64,000 bases of DNA from Gemmata sp051859125 (GCF_051859125.1 NZ_JBHYGG010000112.1:1-64000), one strand, 5' to 3'. Positions 44,835 through 53,152 are shown, counted from the first letter of the stretch. Numbers and translations: made by a program. The notes: a model not told the origin generated them from the sequence alone.

Positions 44835-46715
44835 TCACTTCCACTTGGCGAGGAGATCGGTCACGAGCCGCTGGACGTGCGGGTCGTACCGGGGGTCGGG
44901 GGTCTTGCACTTCGTCGGGAGCTTCGTGATCGCGTCGGCGTACGGCTTCGCGCGGTCCCCGGCGGCGTCGAGCGCGTTGAGCCCCGCGACCGCGGTGAAC
45001 ACGCCGTGCGCCTCGCACGACGCGAGGTCGATGAGCAGGTCGAGGGCGGCCTTCTGGTCGGCCGCGTCGCCGTACCGGGCCAGCGCCTCGGCCGCGGCGA
45101 TCCGCACGTCCGGCGACGTGTCCTTGAGCGCGCCGCGGAGTTCCCCGCCGGCCGCCCTCACCGCCGCTTCGCCGCGAATCAGCATCCCCATCGCCGCCCA
45201 GTACCGCACGGCCGAGTCGCCGTCCTTGAACAGGGCGCGCAGGGCGGGGACACCATCGGGGGTGAGTTGCGAAGCGAGGTCGGCCGCCGCGAACACCTGC
45301 TTGAACGGGTACGCGCCCTCGGTGCGGGCACCGTCGTACGGCGACGCGCCGCCGAACCGCGTGCGGAACGCGCCCTCCGGCAGGAACCCGACGTCGCGGA
45401 TCTCGGCCGCGAGCGCCTGTTGCGCCGTGCGGAGCGTCGCGAGCGTCGCGGCGTGCGCCGGGTCGCCCGCGAGGTTCACCACTTCATCCGGGTCGGTCCT
45501 CAGGTCGTAGAGTTCCTCGGCCGGCTTCGGCTTCCAGAACGCGGTCTGCTCGGGCTTCAGCTTGCCGGCGTCGAACAGCTCCTTCCACACGCGGGCCGTC
45601 GGCGTCTCGAACATGTACTGGACGTGCTGGCCGGGCGGCTTGTGCGGCATGTAGTTGCGGACGTACACGAACCGGCCGTCGGTCGCGCTGCGGACGAGGT
45701 CGGGCCGCTCGTCCATGCGGCCGCGGAACCCGAACAGGAACTCGCTCTTCGCCGGGTTCGGGCCGAGGAACGGCTTGCCGTGCATCCACTCGGGCACCTT
45801 CACGCCGGCCAGCGCGAGCACCGTCGGCGCGAGGTCGACGAACCCGACGCGCCGGTCCGACGTCCCGCCCGGCTTGTACTCCGGCGGCGCGAGGTGCTTG
45901 AACTTCTCGGGGACGTGGACGACGAGCGGGACGCGCAGCCCCGAGTCGCACGCCGACCGCTTGCCGCGCGGCAGGCCCGCGCCGTGGTCGGCGTAGTAGA
46001 AGACGATCGTGTCGCCGGCGAGGCCGGCGTCCGCGAGTTCCTTCAACCGCACGCCCGCGTCGGCGTCGGCCCTGCTGACCACGTCGTAGTATTGTGCCCA
46101 GTCGCGGCGGGTCTCGGGGGTGTCCGGGTGGTACGTTGGGAGCTTCACCTTGGCCGGATCGTGGACCGGCGTGTGCGGCCGCGCCCGCACCTGGCTCTCG
46201 TGGCTCTTGGTCGAGTTGAACACCGCGAAGAACGGCTGACCGGCCTTCCGGTTCCGCCAGTGCGCCTTGGCCGTCGACTCGTCCCACACAAGGCCCGGCT
46301 TCGCGAGGTTGTAGTCCTCTTTCGCGTTGTTCGTGCAGTAGTACCCCGCGTCGCGGAGGTACTGCGGGAACATCTTCTTGTCCTTCGGGAACGGCACCAG
46401 GCTCCGCATGTGCTCGCTGCCGGTCGCGGGCGGGTACAGCCCCGAGATGATCGTGGTGCGGGCCGGCGCGCACACCGGGGCGTTCGACCACACGCGGGTG
46501 AAGGTGAGCCCCTTCGCGGCGAGCGCGTCGACGTTCGGCGTCGTGGCGAACGTGTCGCCGTAGCACCCCATGTGCGGGCCGTGGTCCTCGCTGGTGAGCC
46601 AGACGATGTTCGGCCGCGGCGTGTCGTCGGCCGGTGCGGGGAGCGCGAGGAACAGGAGTGCGGCGAGTGCGGCGGGGAACCGGCCGCGGGGCAGCGCGGG
46701 GCGGGAGGCGGGCAT
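44835..46715 (-). CDS. Secreted sulfatase with C-terminal HEAT-like repeats
   Basis: The 626 aa protein has a signal peptide (RFPAALAALLFLALPAPADD), then NIVWLTSEDHGPHMGCYGD with the metal-binding Asp. The formylglycine site is APVCAPARTTI (Cys near residue 81, CxPxR form). KAHWRNRKAGQPFFAVFN, YYADHGAGLPRGKR and the LYDLRTDPDEVVNLAGDPAH signature also fit S1-type arylsulfatases. The last 170 residues carry PBS-lyase/HEAT-like helices (DTSPDVRIAAAEALARYGD). It probably removes sulfate from polysaccharides in the periplasm or outside. No sulfatase-modifying gene is nearby. Confidence 0.92.
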   Translation of the reverse strand: MPASRPALPRGRFPAALAALLFLALPAPADDTPRPNIVWLTSEDHGPHMGCYGDTFATTPNVDALAAKGLTFTRVWSNAPVCAPARTTIISGLYPPATGSEHMRSLVPFPKDKKMFPQYLRDAGYYCTNNAKEDYNLAKPGLVWDESTAKAHWRNRKAGQPFFAVFNSTKSHESQVRARPHTPVHDPAKVKLPTYHPDTPETRRDWAQYYDVVSRADADAGVRLKELADAGLAGDTIVFYYADHGAGLPRGKRSACDSGLRVPLVVHVPEKFKHLAPPEYKPGGTSDRRVGFVDLAPTVLALAGVKVPEWMHGKPFLGPNPAKSEFLFGFRGRMDERPDLVRSATDGRFVYVRNYMPHKPPGQHVQYMFETPTARVWKELFDAGKLKPEQTAFWKPKPAEELYDLRTDPDEVVNLAGDPAHAATLATLRTAQQALAAEIRDVGFLPEGAFRTRFGGASPYDGARTEGAYPFKQVFAAADLASQLTPDGVPALRALFKDGDSAVRYWAAMGMLIRGEAAVRAAGGELRGALKDTSPDVRIAAAEALARYGDAADQKAALDLLIDLASCEAHGVFTAVAGLNALDAAGDRAKPYADAITKLPTKCKTPDPRYDPHVQRLVTDLLAKWK

Positions 46716-46887
46716 GGCTGCTCCGGAGAGGAACCGATGTGTGGCGCGCGAGCGGTGGCAGCCGCCCGGTCACCAGGGTACACCAAGCAATAGCAGATCG
46801 CGACGGGATCGCATGCGGAAAATGCGGCGCGCCCCGGCGGAGCGAGGTGCGAGGTGCGGAGCGGCAAACCGAGTCCGGTTGCTTGGC

Positions 46888-46962
46888 TTCTGTAGCCGGC
46901 CTCTGTGAGGCCGGTGCTTCGGGACTCGCCAAACACCGGCCTCACAGAGGCCGGCTACAGAA
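46888..46962. repeat. Perfect 29 bp inverted repeat (extragenic palindrome)
   Basis: Arms 46888-46916 and 46934-46962 are exact complements with a 17 bp spacer. Each arm itself folds (CCGGCCTCTGTGAGGCCGG). It lies between the sulfatase start and the end of the next minus-strand gene. A shorter relative is at 44797. It is REP- or MITE-like. Confidence 0.75.
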
Positions 46963-46988
46963 CAGCCGCGAATCCAACGAACGCGGCG

Positions 46989-47861
46989 TTACTTCGTGGC
47001 GGCCTTGGGCGCCACCTTCTTGATGCGGTAGTCCTTCCCCGGACCGTCGAGCCACTTCACGAAGGCGTCGCGGGAGACGAGACCAAAATCGACGGGCGGG
47101 GCACCGGGCGCGTTCGCGACCACGGGCGGCACCCAGGCGTCCTTGTCGGTGAGGCCCAGCGCCTGGAACGCCTGAAACGGGGTCGGCGGCTCGTCGTACC
47201 GGCGGCCGCCGGTGCTCCAGTTCCCCTCGGCGAGCGTCGCCAACAGGAGCTTGCTCTCCTCGGCGCCGAGGGCAACCTGCTCGGTCTCGCCGCCGAACGC
47301 CGGGAACTGGCGGTACTTGAGCACCACGAGCGCCGCGGCCGTGCCCCGGGCCTCCGGGGAGCCGGCCTTGAGCGCCTTCGCGGGGTCGGCGAGGACCGCC
47401 GCGACCGCCCGCACGGACTCGAGGTCCTTCTTCCCCGCCTCGGTCGTGGTCTCGATCGGGAGCGACATGCCGGGGACGACGTAGAAGTCGGCGCTCGGGT
47501 GCCTGATGAGGAACAGGATCACCTCCTGGCCCTCCTTCAGATCGGTCTGGAACCCGCCCCGCCCCTTCGGGGCGACGAAGCCGACTTTGACCTCCTTCAC
47601 CTTGTCCGCGCCGATGAGCCCCTCGGTGACCGCGACCGTCGCGACCGTGTACGCGATCTTGTCCCGCGCCCCGGGGTACGGGGCGGGGGCCGCCACCGTG
47701 TCCTTCGCGACCGCTGTCACCTTGCCGGTCAGCACCGTGGGGGCCGAGACCGCCCGCTGGTTCGCGGGGAGCAGGGCGATCCGGTCGGCCCGTGCGACGT
47801 CGGCCACTCCGACGAGCGCGACCAGGGCAACGGGCACCGCGACTCGCAACACGATCGGCAT
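46989..47861 (-). CDS. Secreted hypothetical protein, 290 aa
   Basis: The ATG at 47861 with GGAGA upstream starts a signal peptide (MPIVLRVAVPVALVALVGVADVARA). The mature part begins with a beta-rich domain (SAPTVLTGKVTAVAKDTV, YTVATVAVTEGLIG, EGQEVILFLIRH) of the type seen in planctomycete secreted proteins. A helical half with LAEGNWSTGGRRYDEPPTPFQAFQALGL follows. The family was not recognised. It is monocistronic and behind a hairpin (47948). Confidence 0.65.
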   Translation of the reverse strand: MPIVLRVAVPVALVALVGVADVARADRIALLPANQRAVSAPTVLTGKVTAVAKDTVAAPAPYPGARDKIAYTVATVAVTEGLIGADKVKEVKVGFVAPKGRGGFQTDLKEGQEVILFLIRHPSADFYVVPGMSLPIETTTEAGKKDLESVRAVAAVLADPAKALKAGSPEARGTAAALVVLKYRQFPAFGGETEQVALGAEESKLLLATLAEGNWSTGGRRYDEPPTPFQAFQALGLTDKDAWVPPVVANAPGAPPVDFGLVSRDAFVKWLDGPGKDYRIKKVAPKAATK

Positions 47862-47947
47862 AACGGTCTCCGGGGAACACGCAACGGGGCGGTCACCGGT
47901 AAGACGACGCCCGCTCCGCGGTGGATGGGACGGGGTCCAGAAATGCA

Positions 47948-47977
47948 CGAGCCCCGGGGGAAGACCCCCGGGGCTCG
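47948..47977 (-). terminator. Hairpin terminator of the DUF1328 gene
   Basis: CGAGCCCCGGGGG pairs with CCCCCGGGGCTCG around AAGA (13 bp). It lies 27 bp after the stop of the small membrane gene on the minus strand. Confidence 0.65.
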
Positions 47978-48003
47978 GTGTGCGGTCGCGTGCGGGATCA
48001 GAA

Positions 48004-48177
48004 TCAGAGGTTCGCCCTGGTCCCGCGGCGGCCGAACAGCAGCGACACGACGAAGAGCACCAGAAACAGGAAGAACAGGATCTTCGCGATGCCCGTGGCC
48101 TCGCTGGCGATGCCGCCGAACCCGAAGGCGGCGGAGATCAGCGCGATGACCAGGAACACGATGGCGTAGTACAACAT
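48004..48177 (-). CDS. DUF1328 family small membrane protein
   Basis: A 57 aa protein, MLYYAIVFLVIALISAAFGF followed by GGIASEATGIAKILFFLFLVLFVVSLLFG. It has two hydrophobic helices with a GIAKILF loop, the standard DUF1328 (YtjA) pattern. It is an inner-membrane protein of unknown role, often stress-linked. The ATG fits the family's usual length of 50-60 aa; the longer open frame upstream was rejected. Confidence 0.9.
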   Translation of the reverse strand: MLYYAIVFLVIALISAAFGFGGIASEATGIAKILFFLFLVLFVVSLLFGRRGTRANL

Positions 48178-48245
48178 GCGAGGTACTCGGTTGGTGTGCG
48201 GTGACAAGAACGATGCCACCGGTTGCAACTCCCGAGCCAAATTCG

Positions 48246-49151
48246 CTATTTCCCGTCACCGACCGCCGGAATCACCTTCATTTCTGCCAGCCACACGAGC
48301 GATTGCTCCTGCCACGCGTCCCACATCGGCCCCTTGTACCCGTTGAGCCCGTGGCCCCCGGACGCCAGTTCCAGGTACTTCGACGGCACCTTGTTCGCCT
48401 GAAGAGCGTCGTACAGCGCCTTGCTGTTCTCGGGCACCACGACGCGGTCGTCCTTGGCGTGCGCGAGGAACATCGGCGGCGTCTTCGCGGTGACCTGCTT
48501 CTCGTTCGAGAACAGCTCGACCAGCTTGTCGTCGGGCTTCGGGCCGAGCAGATTGGTGCGCGACCCGCCGTGCGTCTTCTCGCTCATCGTCACCACGGGG
48601 TAGACGAGGACCGCGAAGTCGGGCCGGCAGCCGAGCTTCGCGATCGGGTCTTCGGCCTTGGCGTCGCCGTCGTCGAAGTGGGTGGCGGCGGTGCTGGCGA
48701 GGTGTCCGCCGGCCGAGAACCCGATGATGCCGACCTTCGCCGGGTCGACGCCCCAGTCCTTCGCGTTGGCCCGCACGGTGCGGATCGCCCGCTGCGCGTC
48801 GGACAGCGGCACGGTCGGCCGGCCCTTGGGGAGCCGGTACTCGAGGACGACGCCGGTGACGCCGTGGCGGTTGAGCCACGCGGCGATGCCGTGCCCCTCG
48901 GCCCCGGTGACGAGCCCGCCGTACCCGCCGCCGGGGCAGATGACCACGGCCGCCCCGTTGGGCTTTTCGGCCCGGTGAACGGTGATGGTGGCATCGGCCT
49001 TGTCGAGCGTGCCGTCGCCGTTGGGGGCCTTGCCGTCCCACAGCTTGAGCTTGAGCGGCTCGGCCTTCTTGGGCGCGTCGGCGGGCGGCTGCGCGACCGC
49101 CGCAACGAGCGCGACAGCGGAACCGACGAGAGCGAGAGCGGTGCGAATCAC
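48246..49151 (-). CDS. Secreted alpha/beta hydrolase (esterase, BD-FAE-like)
   Basis: The 301 aa protein starts at GTG 49151 with a signal peptide (ALALVGSAVALVAAVAQPPA). Oxyanion motif VICPGGGYGGL, nucleophile GFSAGGHLAST, acid in LAHAKDDRVVV and His in LASGGHGLNG complete a catalytic triad. The family acts on acetyl or feruloyl esters of polysaccharides; the closest type is the xylan esterase Axe/BD-FAE group. It may act together with the neighbouring sulfatase on complex glycans, as inference. It ends next to the prophage boundary. Confidence 0.88.
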   Translation of the reverse strand: MIRTALALVGSAVALVAAVAQPPADAPKKAEPLKLKLWDGKAPNGDGTLDKADATITVHRAEKPNGAAVVICPGGGYGGLVTGAEGHGIAAWLNRHGVTGVVLEYRLPKGRPTVPLSDAQRAIRTVRANAKDWGVDPAKVGIIGFSAGGHLASTAATHFDDGDAKAEDPIAKLGCRPDFAVLVYPVVTMSEKTHGGSRTNLLGPKPDDKLVELFSNEKQVTAKTPPMFLAHAKDDRVVVPENSKALYDALQANKVPSKYLELASGGHGLNGYKGPMWDAWQEQSLVWLAEMKVIPAVGDGK

Positions 49152-49192
49152 GCGTTGCTCCGGGGCGGGGAGAGGGACGGCCGGAAATGAAG

Positions 49193-49218
49193 CAAGCCCC
49201 GGGGTTTCCCGGGGCTTG
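49193..49218 (-). terminator. Hairpin downstream of the tRNA-Ala 3' half
   Basis: CAAGCCCCGGG pairs with CCCGGGGCTTG (loop GTTT). It directly follows the tRNA-Ala remnant on the minus strand, so it is probably the original tRNA terminator left in the host chromosome. Confidence 0.6.
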
Positions 49219-49223
49219 TGCGA

Positions 49224-49267
49224 GGTGGAGGTGAGGAGAGTTGAACTCCTGACCTCTTGAATGCCAT
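49224..49267 (-). other. tRNA-Ala(GGC) 3' half, left attachment site of the prophage
   Basis: Read on the minus strand it starts in the anticodon loop (ATGGCAT) and continues through TCAAGAGGTC, the T-arm AGGAG-TTCAACT-CTCCT, the 3' acceptor CACCTCC and A. No 5' half precedes it. Loss at the anticodon loop is the same break point as in the tRNA-Lys att core. A palindrome CCGGGTACCGTACCCGG follows at 49398. Confidence 0.8.
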
Positions 49268-49444
49268 GTCCGCGAAACAACAGCGCGAAAGCCTGGAAAA
49301 CAAGGCGTTTCGTGGAGTTTTCGCGGGTCGGCACCCTCGGACAAGCCGGACAAATCTACGCCAAAAACGCCTAGAAACCGGGTAGTTGATCTCATGACCG
49401 GGTACCGTACCCGGCGTGTTCGCCTGTGCGCCTGGCGTGGCTCA

Positions 49445-49645
49445 TCAGGGCGTAAGGGCGTCGTTGGTCCGGCCCTTCAGTTCGGTTACTATATCGCCCC
49501 GCGTCTTCTCCCGCTGCGCCTTGTCGGCCAGGGACTCGAGCGCAAGCAACTCGGTGAAGGTGAGGCGGTCCAGAACGCCGCCGATTGCCGCGAGGAGCGT
49601 GTCGCCCTCGGACCACACACTACCATACGCCAGCACGCGGTACAC
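49445..49645 (-). CDS. Small phage protein, 66 aa
   Basis: The start is GTG 49645, because GGAGGTG lies just ahead. The GTG two codons earlier touches the ribosome binding site. The protein is helical (LLAAIGGVLDRLTFTELLALESLADKAQREKTRGDIVTEL). No family recognised. It is the last gene of the leftward early unit, next to the att site. Confidence 0.5.
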   Translation of the reverse strand: MYRVLAYGSVWSEGDTLLAAIGGVLDRLTFTELLALESLADKAQREKTRGDIVTELKGRTNDALTP

Positions 49646-49670
49646 GGTCACCTCCTACGAACTAATTGGG

Positions 49671-49979
49671 TCAGCCTGTCTTGCGGGTCGGGGCCGTGGA
49701 CCAGTCGAGCCGGCCCCCGCCCTTCCCCTCGCGGACGATCTGGAGCAACTTCTCGTGGGCCAGGAGTGCGGTCCCCTTGGGGCTGAGCAGGTAGATACCG
49801 TCGTACCCCTCAACTGGGATGTCCCGGATGTAGCCGGCGTCGAACAGCAGCGTGAAGGCGTTGACCCGCGCCTCGCTCGCCCCCTCGCGCAGCACCCCGA
49901 CGATGTGGCGGCCGATGGCCCGCAGGATCTGCATCTGGGCGGGCGGCAGCGATTCGTGTTCCGGCGTCGTGGTCGCCAT
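49671..49979 (-). CDS. Phage hypothetical protein, 102 aa
   Basis: Soluble, winged-helix-like: PPAQMQILRAIGRHIVGVLREGASEARVNAFTLLFDAGYIRDIP and YLLSPKGTALLAHEKL. It might bind DNA. No family recognised. GAGGG precedes the ATG. It lies 10 bp after the next gene upstream. Confidence 0.55.
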   Translation of the reverse strand: MATTTPEHESLPPAQMQILRAIGRHIVGVLREGASEARVNAFTLLFDAGYIRDIPVEGYDGIYLLSPKGTALLAHEKLLQIVREGKGGGRLDWSTAPTRKTG

Positions 49980-49989
49980 CTCCTGGCCC

Positions 49990-50313
49990 TCACTTCATGG
50001 GGATCGGGAACGGTTCGGCCGGGGCCGGGATGCGCTCGTGAACCACGTCGGTGGCGACGGGCGCCGGCCGCGGCGCGGGCTGTTTCCACCACTCGATCCG
50101 CTCCTGCACGAGTTGGTCCCGGAGCGCGTTCCGGTCCGCGGTCACGATGATCAGTTGCCCCTCGGCGTGGCCCCGTTCGAACGCGAGTTTCAGGTTCGTC
50201 GCCCGCTCCCGCGCGAACAACTCGTCGCACTGCTCGTGCGCGCGGATGAACAGCACCGCGGTGAGAGTCGCCCCCGTGAGGAAACTGAACAGGCCAGTGG
50301 CAACGTGAGACAT
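49990..50313 (-). CDS. Phage membrane-anchored protein, 107 aa
   Basis: It has one N-terminal helix (VATGLFSFLTGATLTAVLFI) and then a charged coil (RAHEQCDELFARERATNLKLAFERGHAEG) and a Pro-rich end. The ribosome binding site is AAGGAGGG. The layout resembles spanin or holin-accessory proteins, but no lipoprotein partner was found, so the role is open. Confidence 0.55.
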   Translation of the reverse strand: MSHVATGLFSFLTGATLTAVLFIRAHEQCDELFARERATNLKLAFERGHAEGQLIIVTADRNALRDQLVQERIEWWKQPAPRPAPVATDVVHERIPAPAEPFPIPMK

Positions 50314-50339
50314 GCGAACCCTCCTTGGTTAGTGGTCGG

Positions 50340-50567
50340 TCAGTTGCGGCCCGGCTTGGTGATCCTCACCCGCAGGGCCTCGGTCCGGTTCTCGAGCTCG
50401 ATCCCCCGCCGTATCGCGACGATCAGGTAGGCCTGTGAGGCGATGGTGGACTCGCAACCGCTCACCTTCGCCGTCACTGCCGCGAGCTTGCGGGCCATGC
50501 CGCGGAACATGGGCCAGCAGAGGGCCAGGGTCAGGAGCGCGCCGAGGTAGAAGTCGCCGCCGGGCAT
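50340..50567 (-). CDS. Small phage membrane protein, 75 aa
   Basis: N-terminal helix DFYLGALLTLALCWPMF, then a soluble basic part (RKLAAVTAKVSGCESTI). A second hydrophobic patch (SQAYLIVAIRRGIEL) is weaker. No family recognised. A holin-like role is possible but not supported by neighbours. Confidence 0.45.
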   Translation of the reverse strand: MPGGDFYLGALLTLALCWPMFRGMARKLAAVTAKVSGCESTIASQAYLIVAIRRGIELENRTEALRVRITKPGRN

Positions 50568-50675
50568 GGTCGCCGCTCCTGGCCCACGTGGGTGGTGCGT
50601 GTACGGTCCCCGCGCGCCCGCCGCCGGTGTGGACGACCAACGGGTGGGGGATGGGCGCGCGGGGCGGGTGCGGGG

Positions 50676-50936
50676 TCACTTCTCGTCGTGGAGCAACTCT
50701 TCGGCGCGCAAGACGAGGGCGGTCCTCACGTCCGCGAACGTACCTTGCGGATCGTCATGGATCGCTTGGAGTTCGTGGAGATCCATGCGACTGATAAACT
50801 CTTCTCCGTCGTGGAAACGCATTTTCACGAGCGCGACACCTACAGACTGGTCGAAGGCGTAGACGCGTACCACTTCGGGGTGCGATCCGTAGTTGCACTG
50901 CAGGATCACGCGGGGCTTGGTTGAAACTGTCGGCAC
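50676..50936 (-). CDS. Phage hypothetical protein, 86 aa
   Basis: An alpha/beta protein with VILQCNYGSHPEVVRVYAF, VGVALVKMRFHDGEEFISR and DLHELQAIHDD. It starts at ATG 50936. No family recognised. It is flanked by about 100 bp non-coding gaps on the left. Confidence 0.5.
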   Translation of the reverse strand: MPTVSTKPRVILQCNYGSHPEVVRVYAFDQSVGVALVKMRFHDGEEFISRMDLHELQAIHDDPQGTFADVRTALVLRAEELLHDEK

Positions 50937-50972
50937 GGTCGGGTTCTCCAGTTGGTTTAGTGTGAATCACGG

Positions 50973-51557
50973 TCACACGATCTGCTGCGACTGAACCGCT
51001 GCGAGAGCATCGGCCTGTTCGATTATGTCCAGTCGATCCGGGGCAACTCGTCGCAGGCTCGCGGCGATTCTCGCCACTTCCTTAAGTCGCTCGGCCCGCA
51101 CGATGCCCTCGATTCTCGCCGAGGCGACGAACGCCTTCGGGGTCTGCGACAACGAGTAATGCCGCCCGGATTCGCGGTTGAACTCGTCGTAAGTGATCCC
51201 GAAAGCGGCCATGCACTCGGCTGGGACGCTGATCGGCCACGCGCCGAGTTCGTACATCCGGAGCAGATCGACGGCCTCGCGAATCGCCGCGTGCCGCTCG
51301 CTCTGCTCCGCCCGTTCCGCTACTGCCCGCGGCGCGGCGAGCTTCGCCTGCTCGACGACCATCTCCACCATCTCGACCTTGCGCTTGGCCAGCCAGACCC
51401 CGTTCATCCCGTACTCACTCGCGCACCGAATCGCATCAGCCAGCGAGAGATCGGCGAACACGGCTCGCACCGCGTCCCAGTCTTCGATCTGGATCGCGTC
51501 CCAGATTCGTCGGCACCGTTCATTGACCACGACGGCGGCAAGTGGGGTCGCTCGCAT
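50973..51557 (-). CDS. Phage hypothetical helical protein, 194 aa
   Basis: The ATG at 51557 has GGAGAG eight bases upstream; the longer open frame upstream was rejected. It is entirely helical and charged (CRRIWDAIQIEDWDAVRAVF, LAKRKVEMVEMVVEQAKLAAP, IREAVDLLRMYELGAW, ERLKEVARIAASLRRVAPDRL). No enzymatic motif. AT content is higher than in the flanking core genes. Confidence 0.55.
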   Translation of the reverse strand: MRATPLAAVVVNERCRRIWDAIQIEDWDAVRAVFADLSLADAIRCASEYGMNGVWLAKRKVEMVEMVVEQAKLAAPRAVAERAEQSERHAAIREAVDLLRMYELGAWPISVPAECMAAFGITYDEFNRESGRHYSLSQTPKAFVASARIEGIVRAERLKEVARIAASLRRVAPDRLDIIEQADALAAVQSQQIV

Positions 51558-51616
51558 CGCAATCTCTCCATCGCTTGATCTGCGGCCGATCACGTGAGCG
51601 ACCCGATCGCCGTACC

Positions 51617-51745
51617 TCACACATGCTCGCCGTTGGCCCGCAGCCACGCGACGCACTCCTCGTGCGTCCCGCGGTGCGTCGTGCTGTAGATGCTCGCGGT
51701 CCAGGTGCCGTCGTCGTTGCGGGTCAAACTCACAGCGCGTCGCAT
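51617..51745 (-). CDS. Very small phage protein, 42 aa
   Basis: MRRAVSLTRNDDGTWTASIY followed by STTHRGTHEECVAWLRANG, a beta-beta-alpha unit like double-stranded RNA/HicB-type or phage small folds. GAGGTG precedes the ATG. No function assigned. Confidence 0.45.
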   Translation of the reverse strand: MRRAVSLTRNDDGTWTASIYSTTHRGTHEECVAWLRANGEHV

Positions 51746-51781
51746 GCTCACCTCACGTCGGCCAACCTTCCCGTCACCACA

Positions 51782-51849
51782 GCGCCACTGGGCGGACTCG
51801 AACCGCCGTCGCCGGAGCGTGCCCCGACTTACCCGCCTCGGGAGTGCCG
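51782..51849 (-). other. tRNA-like sequence, degenerate
   Basis: A T-arm GGCGG-TTCGAGT-CCGCC, a D-arm-like CCGA-GGCGGGTAAG-TCGG and pairing ends CGGCACT/AGTGGCG (6 of 7) are seen. The anticodon arm region is about six bases too short for a normal tRNA. It may be a decayed phage tRNA or an old att remnant. Confidence 0.3.
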
Positions 51850-51966
51850 TCACCTCGCATGCCCACTCCACCCGGAGCGAGGACCGGGCTTAAGGAATGC
51901 CGGCGACCGTTGCGGGCCAGGACGGTCGGTGTTGGCCCGCGCGCCCGCCGGAACTCGGTGGTCTGG

Positions 51967-52380
51967 TCAGGCCGCGACCGGGGCCGGCGCGACGAGCGGC
52001 ACCGATGCGACGATCTCGTCCGTGCTCTGGCCCGCGGTGCCGAGCGACTTGTACACGACGTTCACGGCCTCGACCTTGTACCCCATGCACAGCCCGCCGG
52101 TGCGGACGACGGCCAGGGCACGCACGTCGGCCCGGCGGCGAGCCGCGAGCATGCTCCGCGTCTGGAAGGTGAGTTCGTACCGGAACCGCGCCGTCACCAC
52201 CTGCACGACGAACACGCCCGCGGTACTGCGGCCGTCGCAGATGTGGCACATCTGGCGGACGCCGGCGCGGTGCCGAACGAACCCGTGACCGTCGCAGAAG
52301 GCGCAGTCGTCTTCGGGGTCGGTGCGGGTCGCGGCGGCCGGGGCGAAGCAGGTGGCGGCGTAGGGGCGTTCGCAGAGCAT
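51967..52380 (-). CDS. Phage protein with paired CxxC zinc-finger motif, 137 aa
   Basis: ATG 52380 with GGAGGA upstream. The N-terminal half has CAFCDGHGFVRHRAGVRQMC and HICDG, a DnaJ-like CxxCxGxG/CxxC zinc knuckle. The second half is beta-rich (AGVFVVQVVTARFRYELTF, GYKVEAVNVVYKSLG). Probably a nucleic-acid or protein-binding accessory. Confidence 0.6.
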   Translation of the reverse strand: MLCERPYAATCFAPAAATRTDPEDDCAFCDGHGFVRHRAGVRQMCHICDGRSTAGVFVVQVVTARFRYELTFQTRSMLAARRRADVRALAVVRTGGLCMGYKVEAVNVVYKSLGTAGQSTDEIVASVPLVAPAPVAA

Positions 52381-52568
52381 CGGGCGGTTCCTCCGGAGAG
52401 AAGTTGGGCGGGCGTCACAGTCGTCACAACACACACAATGCTACCATGAGTACCGTGAGTATCAAGAGCAATCATCGAGAAAAAACTCAAGTTGCTCTCT
52501 TGTCTCACGACACCCGGACGTGTAAGTTGGTTCTGAGAACTACCTTTACGCACGATGTGGGGGTGGAT

Positions 52569-52808
52569 ATGCTGAGCCTCATGAGCGAAAAGAGCGACAA
52601 GGTGCGTCTGCAAATCTTCGTTGACGTGGCGACCCGCCGCCGCCTCAAGTCATTGGCAGCAAAGCACGATCTAGACATGAGCGAACTGGGTGCGATCGTT
52701 CTCGACCACTCGCTGGGGCTGATGGAGAGTGGGAAGACACCCACGTCTCTCGATCAGGCGATTAAGCAATTCGTGAAGACGAAGACTGAGGCGAAGGGCA
52801 CCGAGTAA
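52569..52808 (+). CDS. Ribbon-helix-helix-like regulator, 79 aa
   Basis: ATG 52569 follows a GGGGG stretch; MSEKSDK at 52581 is an alternative, and an in-frame ATG at 52446 is less likely. KVRLQIFVDVATRRRLKSLAAKHDLDMSELGAIVLDHSL matches the CopG/Arc fold (strand, helix, helix). A basic tail follows. It is divergent from the zinc-finger gene, with a ~190 bp region between their starts that probably holds both promoters. Confidence 0.6.
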   Translation: MLSLMSEKSDKVRLQIFVDVATRRRLKSLAAKHDLDMSELGAIVLDHSLGLMESGKTPTSLDQAIKQFVKTKTEAKGTE

Positions 52809-52870
52809 CCCGGGCCGCGACCCCTCCCCTCTCCCTGGCCTACCTGTGCCACTCGCACCTCACCCTCTCC

Positions 52871-53086
52871 TCACGCCACCTTCGCCGCCGACGGCGCTGC
52901 ACACTCGGGCACCCGCGCGGGATGCGCCCGCAGCCACGGCAGCAGCTTCGCCCAGCACGCGACGACCGCCTCGACGTCGGCCACCGAGTACACTTCCTCG
53001 CACTCCTGGCACCGGAGGGTGTCGCCGTCGTCCAGGTCCACCGTCACGTTCGCTTCGTCGAGGCACTTCGGGCACGTCACCATCAT
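52871..53086 (-). CDS. Small zinc-ribbon protein, 71 aa
   Basis: CPKCLDEANVTVDLDDGDTLRCQECEEVYS is a four-cysteine zinc ribbon (CxxC...CxxC) at residues 5-33. It is followed by an amphipathic helix (DVEAVVACWAKLLPWLRAHP). ATG 53086 (or the next codon). It is a phage regulatory or anti-host candidate. Confidence 0.6.
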   Translation of the reverse strand: MMVTCPKCLDEANVTVDLDDGDTLRCQECEEVYSVADVEAVVACWAKLLPWLRAHPARVPECAAPSAAKVA

Positions 53087-53152
53087 CGCCTGGCCCTCGT
53101 TGTCGCCAAGGAAGGGGCCGCCTACCGCGAACGGCCCCGGGTCAATCGCACC

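Noticed and set aside
52446..52568. Longer form of the ribbon-helix-helix gene starting at 52446
   Set aside because: The extra residues have no fold resemblance, and the region is needed as a divergent promoter; the ATG at 52569 has the better upstream context.
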